Assembly (NCBI RefSeq): GCF_021869535.1
Contig: NW_026262659.1
Coordinates: 3,844,001-3,908,000 of the forward strand
Direction of reading: 5' to 3'
From: Mytilus californianus
Taxonomy: Eukaryota; Mollusca; Bivalvia; Mytilida; Mytilidae
DNA: 64,000 nt
Shown: positions 55,286 through 64,000 of the stretch, piece after piece
Position numbering within the stretch: position 1 is the stretch's first letter
How the letters are laid out: the number at the start of each line of letters is the position of its first letter
Translations under genes and position numbers: made by a program
The notes under the pieces: generated by a model
Told to the model about the DNA's origin: nothing
Database searches by the model: none
The model's input: only the letters and a program-made list of their open reading frames with translations

Positions 55286-58200
55286 TCATATTTTCAAAGC
55301 TATCTTATTCCAGATGAGCATTAAACTGATAATAACAATATACAGCACATTACACATTTGAGCTGATGCGTTGGTGCAAAATGAATATTTCTCCTTTTGT
55401 AATTCCATTGATTGTTCATAGTTTTTACCAATGTTGTCACTGCAGTTCGTAGTTTTTAACAGCGATAATACACATTGAGACATTGTACTAATTGTCCTGT
55501 AAGCAGAAATTCAGTGGTAAATTACAAAAATCTGACACTTATTTCATTTGTCGCTATATAGATTGATAAGAAATATTTCAGTGTTGAGTTTTTACATAAC
55601 TGTTTTGTTTGCTCATTTTTTCATATTTTTTTTTATTATAATCCATGAATTCTTTATTAGCTACTGTGATAACACTGAAACAAAACCGGTTAATACTAAT
55701 ATGATTGTTTATGGGTCTATGTGTCGCCTTAGCTGCGGAACCGTAGCTCACATGTCCTTATGATATTTTATGATAACTTGCGGACCATGGATCGGCAAAT
55801 TGTCACAACAATATCATAATGACCTAAGACTTATAGTTTAGAAGCTAGTGTTGTCTCGACCATTTTTGTTTTCTTTTTGTTCTTTTTTTAATATTAAATA
55901 ATGAATACATATCAGCTGTGTGTAAAGTGTAATATGTATTGTTCATTTGTATTACCGTTTATCCAACATTTTTTTTATTTTTTTTTTGTAATGTGTTTAT
56001 TGGCAAAATAAAAACATGTATGAATATTAAATGGAATAATTACGGTAATTAGTCCTAAGTCACATCGACAAAATCAAGACAATTACATAGCTGTTTCTTT
56101 GAATCTTTTGACAAACTTATGAATGAATAATAATGGTAAAAAAACCAGGCAGTATTGATCAGGAGGATATATGCATTACTTACATATGTACTTGTAAAAC
56201 AAATCAACTATTTTGAGTCAGGGTTTTCAGCAGGAGTACATGCTTTGCAATGCTTTATGTTTATAAAATATGAAGTTTTTAATTAACACATTTTCTTTCA
56301 GATAATTGTCTAACGCTACATTTTCTTTTATTCATTGCTACATTTTCTTTTATTCATTTGTATTATTGAAATCCAAAATCGGAACTGTCAAAAACGTTTA
56401 TGGTCAATTATTTTTACGAGAGGGTCTTTACGAGTTAAACAAAAGAATGTTCAATGTTGAAAATTCCGACAACAGTCATGTAAGGTATCTTAATGTTGTC
56501 TGTATAGACTGGTTTTACAACGTTTTGTTGCCCTTTAAAGAAACACTGTTTAATAAACTTTATGTGTTGCATTATAATGACATTTACACTAAATATTCTT
56601 TTCTATTTCCTTATATCAGCTAATTCAATAGTTTCATTACGGTTGTCTCTGGTTAAACAGGAAATGCTGATAACTTTTTAGCATCAAATGTTTACGAACT
56701 AAAGACTTAATTAAACAATTGATGATTTATGGGTAGAATGGCATGTTATGCTAAAGGTATAAATGTACTTACTCGCAGACGTCGCTGTCTTTATCCTTCA
56801 AAGCATTCATGTAAGGTATCTGGCATCTGACTAGGTCTTCTGATCCTATACTACTGTTTGTCAAACAAGAAGATATAGCTTTCATCTCTGTAATCATAAA
56901 TGTATACATAAATGACATTCAAGGTATTGAATTGATTTGTTGAATGTGGTATAAATGTGCTCTTTAACGTGAAAAAGAGACGACAACATTTAAAAGATTT
57001 TAAACATGTAATAAATCTTTTATTGTAGGATGAACCATTGATTCATTGATTAATTGGTGTTTAACGCATATTTTAGCTGGAGTGCCCGGAGAAAATCACA
57101 GACGGTCGGCAGGAAAACTGACATCCTATTCAATTAAGATTGGAGTCGAATGTATCTGCCACGTGCATCTTCTGTTCAAAATATAAATTATTTCTTTACT
57201 CCTACCGATTTTTAATGATGCGCTAATGCTTAATATTCTCTTTTGCCTTTTTTTATGACATATAATATTTCATCATTTATGTAACAGAAACTAACAAGCA
57301 TGTTAATATTCTATTTAACATGAACACTCGTCATTTACCCGTCCAGAGCACCTGAGATCACACCAGTTTTTTTGCAGGCTTTGGTTTTCTATGTTGTGTT
57401 TTGTGTATTGTTGTTTGTCTGCTGGTCTTTTCTATTTTAGCCATGACGTTGTCAGTTTATTTCGATTTATGAGTTAGAATGTCCCTTTGGTATCCTTCGC
57501 CTCTCTTTTAAAACAAACATGTATCACCTACATTCTTGCAATTGGACATACATACAGGTATTTAAAAAAACCTGAAGATAAATAGAATGCTGATCATTGC
57601 TATGCTCACCTCCTTTTTGTTTGCAGAGTTGTATAAAGCCTTCTGACATCTTATCAGAAGATGGTATTATGGAGACAAGTTTTTTCATGTAGGAACAGTT
57701 GTCTAAGTTGTGCTTTGTAAAACAGGTTGGCATAATGGCAATGTTTGTCTTACTGAAAGAAAAGGTAAAAGTTTTCTAACTTTTATCAAAATATTTTACG
57801 GTGCCTAGAAAAACTGTGTTACAAAAAAAACACCATTTTGATTTGCATTAGCTTTGAATTTTTTTTCGAAGTTATTACAAAACAAGTATAAAGATAAACT
57901 TAAGCTGCTGAAATGCGCTTCATTTGATTTCTGTTGGATATAGTTGTCTTCTTGATAATCTCCTTATTTTGTACTGTGAGTTCATTTATTTTTGCGGATA
58001 CCAATTTTCGTGGATATATGAAAACATACATTTTCAGGGATATTTGATTTCGTGGTTTTGCCAAAGTCTGCTTACAACCCTATAGAGAATTTGTAGTTCA
58101 TTAACATTTAAATTCGTGGTTCACCTGTACCCACGAAATCCACAAAAATTGGTATCCAACGAATAATAATGAATCCACAGTATTAATGTAATTTTGCTTT

Positions 58201-61056
58201 TTGAAAATCAGCAACTGACCAATTAAATAATTAAATTTTCATATTTGAGGTGAATGTAAATAAAACAAACTCTATTTTTTCAACGAGATCCTACTAATAC
58301 CTGCAAAACTTGTCGGTAAAGTCCCCAGAATTAGTACTCAGTGGTCCATTGTCGAGTCCCATACATAACTGTAAATCACAACAGTCTGTACAAGTATAGT
58401 TCGATGGATATGGTCTGGCAGATAACGTCGTAGGCAATGAATAGGTCATGTCTACGATTGAGAATGCTATGAAACATATGCTCCCTGAACAAAAGAAAAC
58501 AAAAATATTTGTTTATTTGTTTTAACATATTCTCTTTCAGAAATTGTGAACTATGGATACAATCACTGAATATGTTTTTCTACCAGTTGTACAAATCATA
58601 TGTGCCAGGGCAATAACAAATTTGTAGAATGTATTAACAGAGTTATGGATACAAAAGGCTTTATGTCATATACAATGTATCAAAGAAAACTTACTTTTTG
58701 TTACCTTGAATAAGACTTTTTGATTTGTTTTAATTAAGCATAGCCAAATATGTATAGCAGTCAAAGAATGATATACCGATTTGAAACTGTATAAAATACG
58801 TGCCAAAACCATTTTATATGGTTTATTCATGCCAGTAAGTTAAGTACACAATGGAACCTCGTGAAAATACCAATATGCTGGTAGAGCTGTTGGTTAATTT
58901 TTATGGGCAATGGAGTACCATTTACATAGAAATCATACTTTAAAATCATTTAGACCTTACAAAATATTACTGTACATGCTGTATAAACATTGTTTTCAAA
59001 AACAAATAGTTTCAACTAATATAAAAGATTTTCTACAACTATGTTTTCAAGACGAATTTATAGATATAAATGTAAGGAGATGTGGTATAAATGCCAATAA
59101 CACAACTCTCCACCAGATCCCAAATGACATAGTAGTTAACAATGAACAAAACCCATACCGCATAGTCAGCTATAAAAGGCCCCGATATGAAATATGTAAA
59201 CAATTCAAACGAGAATATAACAAGTTATTGTGGTTTGTAAGTTAACTTATATGAATAAAGAGAGATGTTTGGTATCAGACATAAATCCAACGATCAAATA
59301 ACCATTCAGAATTCAACGTTTAATCTTCGACAATAAACCGCTTATCTGGGAACAATATGACAAATCGGCCCGTATCTAAATAGGTGATGTAGATACAATA
59401 ATACACAGATCAAGTTCATTCTGGTTAACTCCTCACAATAAATGTTAAAACTCGGATATTTGTTGGTTTGTGTTGCTCGATCTATATTTTTCTGCGAAGT
59501 GTATTGTGACGTCATAGTTAAATGTTTGTCTTTTGCCATGTCACGTCTGTCTTCTTGTAAAACTGTTATTTCTTCTCTTTCATGTTTTGTTGTTGTTTCC
59601 GTTGGAAGAATCAATACAAATATCAATGCTAGTTATATGACACGAAACACAGCAGTCTTCATAAAATTCTTTTCGGGTAAATAAACTATATAATACTGGT
59701 AAAATCATTGTTATTTTGTTTTAAATAACACACCATATTTGGCGTGGTTCGAGTTGTTCAATTTCTAGTTTGCTGCGCAGTGTTTTGTTTACTACAGATT
59801 TCTTGCTTTATTTGATTTTTTAAAATTTGTATTTTTGGGTTTTAGGTTTGTTTTTTTTTTTTTAATTTTTTATTCGTTATTACTTTTTTTAGAGGGGGTC
59901 ATGGTCTGTTATTCTATTTTTGATTCCCCCTTGGATGTTTTCCGAATTGTTACGTTTTTCTTTTCTTTATTTGATATTTGTTTATCTAAGTTACTATGAA
60001 TTCTGCCAAAAATTATCATGTTGTTCTTACATAATGAATTACGAATATTGTTTGCATATTGCAGTGACCAATATGTCAGTGTTTAAAGACATGTTTTAAT
60101 ATAAATATTCAGCTTGCTCACAGAAACGTGAAAACTGTATATGGCTATATAGCTATGTTTTGATTGTGTTAAGATAATACCTAATATAACTGATAGATGT
60201 GTCTTTTTTTCTAATTGAAACATGTGTTTCAAATGAATTCATTTAAGTTCTTCTATTTGACAAAATTTGACAGTGGTATATACCTTCTTTCTGAATTCAA
60301 CATTGATTAAAGAAGTTCGCTGTTGATTGAATTCATTCAAATATTCTCAATAGACGCTGGAAAAAAGAACCAGGCATTCATAGTGTAAAATTCCGTATAT
60401 TGACCTCTGTATATCTATTTCCAGGCCAGTGCTCAAGGTTGTATTTAAGGCAGTTTCTAATTGGTGTTAACCAACTATTTGGTTTTATTTGTATAATGAA
60501 AAAAAAAATTAAAAGCGGTCAACACGGTAAAGAAGGGCAAAATCTCAAACAGGATTTAAGTATGTTGAGAGTGAAAATCAAATAATTATCTTCAATCGAA
60601 AAAACTGCACGAGTAAACATCTTGAAACCGGTCATAGTTAAATATTAACTGGTTCTCGACTGACTACTATATACACTTTGTTTGAGCGAAGCGTTAGATA
60701 CAAGCGGATTCCAATTAAAGTTAAATCATTAAACAAAGTTACAAAAACAAACACGACCCGTTCGAATCATCAAAAACGAACATTATATTAGATTCAATGT
60801 AGTTCATATCAATATTTATAGCATCAGATTATTGGATGATGTAAGATACAAAACTAACAAAGAGAGACAAAAATGTATGTGTGCAAGTATGTATGCCTGC
60901 AAGAACTTTTAAAATACTGAAAGTAGAATAAAGATTTTTCTTGCATTGATGTAAAAATACCTTACGACGACTATGGTTTTAATAACTAGTCAAAGAAAAT
61001 TGTGAAAAAATGTTACCTGCAGAAAGAACATTATTAGCCCAAGAGAATACCATCAT
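55286..61056 (-). CDS. gene B: secreted cysteine-rich protein, five exons, 230 aa
   Basis: Exons on the minus strand: 61,056-61,017, 58,484-58,301, 57,752-57,610, 56,887-56,773 and 55,496-55,286. They total 693 nt with no stop, GT-AG borders, and the same intron phases as gene A. Exons 3, 4 and 5 have identical lengths in both genes (143, 115, 211 nt). A leader (VLSAGSICFIAFSIV) is followed by CTDCCDLQLC and 11 further cysteines with the same spacing as gene A from Cys85 on (x8, x23, x11, x13, x15, x8, x9, x21, x7). The end is VLYIVIISLMLIW plus a short basic tail. I took the first of two adjacent ATGs; the frame stays open upstream to 61,167, so a longer start cannot be excluded. Probably secreted or GPI-anchored; function unknown. 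Confidence 0.8.
57340..57510 (+). repeat. PLE-A 3' tail in gene B intron 3
   Basis: AGAGCACCTGAGATCACACC, then TGTTGTCAGTTTATTTCG and TTAGAATGTCCCTTTGGTAT. It sits in the same intron as the PLE-A insertions of gene A but at a different point relative to shared flanks, so it is a separate insertion. Confidence 0.65.
57972..58182. mobile_element. 207-bp MITE with TA target-site duplication, gene B intron 2
   Basis: Inverted ends of about 44 bp with mismatches (left CTGTGAGTTCATTTATTTTT, right complement CTGTGGATTCATTATTATTC), both followed inward by GGATACCAATTTTCGTGG-type sequence. TA lies at 57,972-57,973 and 58,181-58,182. Unit A has the empty site near 47,970-47,985. It is a Tc1/mariner-type non-autonomous element. 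Confidence 0.85.
58485..61016 (-). other. gene B intron 1, expanded relative to gene A
   Basis: 2.5 kb against 0.74 kb in gene A. It contains an R1 copy (59,070-59,225) and poly-T-rich DNA (59,810-59,900). The frames at 58,910, 59,342 and 59,442 are repeat-derived or random. No other gene seen. Confidence 0.6.
59070..59225 (-). repeat. R1 interspersed repeat (minus) in gene B intron 1
   Basis: Starts GGAGATGTGGTATAAATGCC and continues CCCATACCGCATAGTCAGCT, ending near AACAATTCAAACGAGAA. Confidence 0.75.
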
Positions 61057-61145
61057 TAATAAGTAGGTGGCAAAATAAATCTGATCACCTGATATAGACT
61101 TATCAAATGATAGGGACAAGATATAATGATAGTTTCTGATGTCCT

Positions 61146-61155
61146 TATTTATATA
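61146..61155 (-). promoter_or_regulatory. TATA-like box of gene B
   Basis: The minus strand reads ACCTATATAAATAAGGAC, about 90-99 bp upstream of ATG 61,056, in the same relative place as the gene A box. The surrounding 300 bp are also conserved between the units. Confidence 0.5.
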
Positions 61156-61504
61156 GGTTACTGACATTAATCTTTCAGTTCATATCCGAATTTTCCATTA
61201 GTCACAATATCAGAAATCAGGGGTGTCTTGCCTTTATCATTAATTTAATATAACGAAATAGTTTATAAGTTTATAAATGACTTTCCGTTTTGGATTTCCT
61301 TTGGAGTATGTATTTTTGTTATTTTACGTTTTTATAACTATTTTCAAGATAACGAACTACTTATTGGTAAAGTACTTCGTTTTGTGTGACATATATTTCG
61401 CAACGTAATTCCTATACTAGTGTGATATCAAACGTCAACATTTTGATAAAGAGCTTGAGTTTTTTTTTCTGGTCTAATTTTCAACATTTTGTTCAGTCCT
61501 GAAC

Positions 61505-61735
61505 AATAAAAAAGAGGCAAACTATACCAAAGGGAAATTAAAACTCATAAGTCGAAAATAATCTACAACGCCATGGCTAAAAAAGAAAAAGACAAACAGA
61601 CAAACAATAATACACTAAACACAACATAGAAAACTAAAGACTGAGCAACACGAACCCCACCAGAAACTGGGGGTGAGCTCAGGGGCTCCGGAAGGGTAGG
61701 CAGATCCTGCTACATATGTGGCACTTGTTGCTAAT
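61505..61735 (-). repeat. PLE-A 3' tail (minus) upstream of gene B
   Basis: The reverse complement reads GTAGCAGGATCTGCCTACCC, then GTGGGGTTCGTGTTGC and CCCTTTGGTATAGTTTGCC. Unit A has none at this place. Confidence 0.7.
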
Positions 61736-62630
61736 CTTAGTATAAACCCGGTGATCAGTCTAATCCGATAGACCACATTCGGGGAAAAAGGGGGCTGGAT
61801 TGTAGTTTTGACAATTGGAACATATCCGTTGTAATCTGTGAATCTAGAATGTTGTTACTTAAAATGAATGGTTGAATTTTTCTACATTTTGTCATGTACA
61901 ATGTAGGGGTCTTTTATAGCATGCTATTTGATATTGGTTTTGCTCATTGTTGAAGTCCATTTAGTGACCTTAAGTTTCTAACATTTACATTATTTTGATA
62001 AATTGGGGATAGCTGCCTCATTGGCAATCATAAGGTAGTACCACATATTCTTATTTTATTTTGTAAATGTCTTAGTTTATTTCCAATACACCCTCGTACG
62101 CATGGTGTGAAAAGACATCTGTATCTTTGAATCAAATGGTAGTGTTTGATTATGTTGCAATTCCTTTTAGTAATTGTAGATCATGTTTTAAAAATATATT
62201 TTGTTTTGTTTTGTTTCCGAATTTCCTCATTTTCTTCATTCAACTCCTTTCTCCCACCCTTCCAGTCCATTCTCCCACCCCTCTATCCTCTCCTCCCCCC
62301 ATCCTTTTCTCCTTTCTCCCTGTCTCTCGTCACTCTATCCACACTCTTTAATAATAGTGATTAACAAGGTTTAAAATGTCACAGTTTGTAAAATGTACAA
62401 ATAAATGGTGGTCTTAGCACTAAGATTTAAAATCATTTAACTGTAGTTTTAATTTTGCAAAAGACCGTATTTAAATGTGTATGTACAGAATTGGTTGTCG
62501 TTGGTTAATGTATGTCATATTATTTTGTTCGTAAATTGTTCTGTTATAGTTTTCTCAATTAAATTGTTTCTCATTTTAGTCGTGTCATTGGCAATCATAC
62601 CACATTTCCATATTTTTATATGGAATATTT
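61736..62630. repeat. R1 copies (61,860-62,045 and 62,480-62,615) and pyrimidine-rich tract
   Basis: 61,860-62,045 ends CTCATTGGCAATCATAAGGT. 62,480-62,615 ends ATTGGCAATCATACCACATT. Between them 62,235-62,330 is rich in CTCCC. The overlapping frames at 62,127-62,364 come from this tract. No gene. Confidence 0.6.
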
Positions 62631-63859
62631 GTATATTCCAGGCATGGGGTAATGCAAATTTGTAACTGTAATACATGGTAATGCATTACATTGTTCCAAG
62701 TCATTGCATGTAATGTGTAATGCAGCAATTTTTGCATTACATGTAATTGTAATTTAATGAATTACTTTAGCAAAAAGTTGTGTAATTTCATGCATTACAT
62801 TGCATTACATGGCATTACTTTTTTTCACATACTATATATATCTTTAACAGATTGTTGGAGATTTAACTAAAGCAGAATTTAAGATTTCTCGATTATCTAA
62901 GAACATAATCATTTGAATATTGATTTTCTATTTTTATTTATTTTTCACACTTTACATAAATCACTAGAGGGAATTTGGAGATTAAGCCTTGCTCCTGGTA
63001 GAACTTGAAACAAATTGGTTAATCTACTTTAGGGAAAAGTGATTATTTTACAGAAGAGACATGTCGAATTTTCTAGATCATTTTGACTTTCCTGGAAATA
63101 TTTCACACATATATACATTTTGTATTTAAAAAATAACAATAAAGTGGTATAAATACTAGACTAAATTACAATTCTAAATGAATAACACAACACTGTATAT
63201 CAGATTGAGTTTTTTGTTGTTGTTGTTTATTTCATTTATTTCCCTGCATAAAAAGATTAATATTTGAAAAACAGTTTTCAAAAGATCAATGATTACCTTG
63301 TCATGATTAAATAACACATAATTGAACATTGTCATAAAACACTAAATTAGTTAACTTAACAATCAATCTTTTTACCATTTTGACACTTGGTCATAAATTA
63401 AGCTCTATGTTTATTATATAATTAGGAAAGAAATTCTCAGTAAATATTTTGATTGAAATTAAAAAAAAACCAAATGTATATTTATAAAAGTAAAGTTAAC
63501 ATTAAGTTAAAACAAGTATTAAACTTCATCTCTGTAATCTCTTTTTAGAGAAAACACAGAGATATATACCTTGAAACATTAAAACCAAAGAAAGACGGAT
63601 CAGTTACTGCATATGCTAGAATCTTTTGTGACTTCATGTTGTTTTTCAAAATGATTGATATTTCTTTTCACTAGATAATGAAATTTACAAATGTAATGTG
63701 TAATTCAATGCATTACTTTGCAAAAGTAATTGTAATTTAATGCATTACTTTGATAAATGCATGTAATTGTAATTGTAATTTAATGCATGGTTTTATCAAA
63801 GTAATTGTAATATAATGCATTACTTTTGCAATGTAATTCGCCCCATGCCTGATATATTC
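62631..63859. mobile_element. hAT-type non-autonomous transposon, 1,213 bp, 8-bp TSD
   Basis: The element (62,639-63,851) begins CAGGCATGGGG and ends with its exact complement. The flanking octamers GTATATTC (62,631-62,638) and ATATATTC (63,852-63,859) differ at one base, the 8-bp duplication typical of hAT elements. Both subterminal regions (about 190 and 170 bp) are full of TGCATTAC/GTAATGCA, probable transposase-binding repeats. No ORF of note lies inside. Confidence 0.85.
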
Positions 63860-64000
63860 GCCCTCTTTCGCAGGTAACATCTGCATTACATTACGATGAT
63901 TATAAAGCAAAAATGTAAATTAACCAATACTATTCCCGCCTCCATAGACAGTACTGTTCGTTGTTAACCAATGAAATATATTATAAATTATTAAACACAA

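Larger units (their letters stand above)
54345..64000. repeat. segmental duplication, unit B (continues past the window)
   Basis: Collinear copy of unit A; see the anchor pairs there. Detectable alignment begins at about 54,345; 53,826-54,344 has no gene and no clear match. The unit holds gene B, a MITE, a hAT element and separate PLE-A tails, and it reaches the right edge of the window. Confidence 0.8.

Noticed and set aside
56306..56623. 105-codon plus-strand frame
   Set aside because: It lies in intron 4 of gene B; the aligned intron of gene A does not keep the frame, and no domain is visible.
62127..62364. Overlapping 72-74 codon frames rich in Ser, Pro and Leu
   Set aside because: Translation of a CTCCC-rich low-complexity tract also seen in unit A.

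Overview
This looks like nuclear DNA of a bivalve mollusc, most likely a mussel (Mytilus-like). The evidence is AT-rich sequence, canonical GT-AG introns, no long prokaryotic-style ORFs, and a dense load of repeats that I recognise from memory as mussel-type; no database search was possible. Working names used below: R1 (copies share the end ATACCACATCTTC and differ in length at the other end), R2 (ends near CATTCCCCATTTCC), R4 (contains GGTTGATACCTCTGCTGG), and PLE-A to PLE-D for four kinds of Penelope-like element (PLE).

Layout. 0-10 kb: a duplicated 144-bp repeat, a degenerate zinc-knuckle (gag-like) pseudogene, a non-LTR retrotransposon (2.64-4.37 kb) nested inside a PLE-C copy, the C-terminal remnant of another LINE, a Tc1/mariner-type MITE, and a second decayed PLE-C (7.6-9.6 kb, minus). 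10-17 kb: mostly non-coding, with a long-TIR element bearing a perfect 9-bp target-site duplication and several isolated splice-flanked micro-exon candidates. 17.3-23.1 kb: a 21-bp minisatellite next to a two-exon DDE-integrase-core gene (SAM-like plus HTH domains in exon 1, catalytic core in exon 2). Its 3.9-kb intron holds a fold-back element and R1. Exon 2 carries a one-base frameshift. 24-31.7 kb: degenerate tandem repeats with nuclear-receptor-type half-sites, a HECT ubiquitin-ligase terminal exon, 11-bp and 64-bp minisatellites, an orphan terminal exon and R2 copies.

31.86-64 kb is a direct segmental duplication: unit A (about 31.86-52.51 kb) and unit B (about 54.35 kb to the window end). 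Each unit carries one copy of the same five-exon minus-strand gene (A 45,006-49,037; B 55,286-61,056). They encode 225- and 230-aa secreted-looking proteins with 15 identically spaced cysteines and a C-terminal hydrophobic tail. Both copies are intact, with identical intron phases, and each has a TATA-like box about 95 bp upstream of the ATG. I do not recognise the family. Unit A is longer because it holds nested insertions that unit B lacks: PLE-D inside an R2, a PLE-A copy split by a fold-back element, and PLE-B plus R1. Unit B has its own MITE and a 1.2-kb hAT-type element.

The items I consider most worth following are the tandem cysteine-rich gene pair, the PLE-D copy that keeps an intact ORF1 but has lost its reverse-transcriptase core, and the spliced integrase gene.
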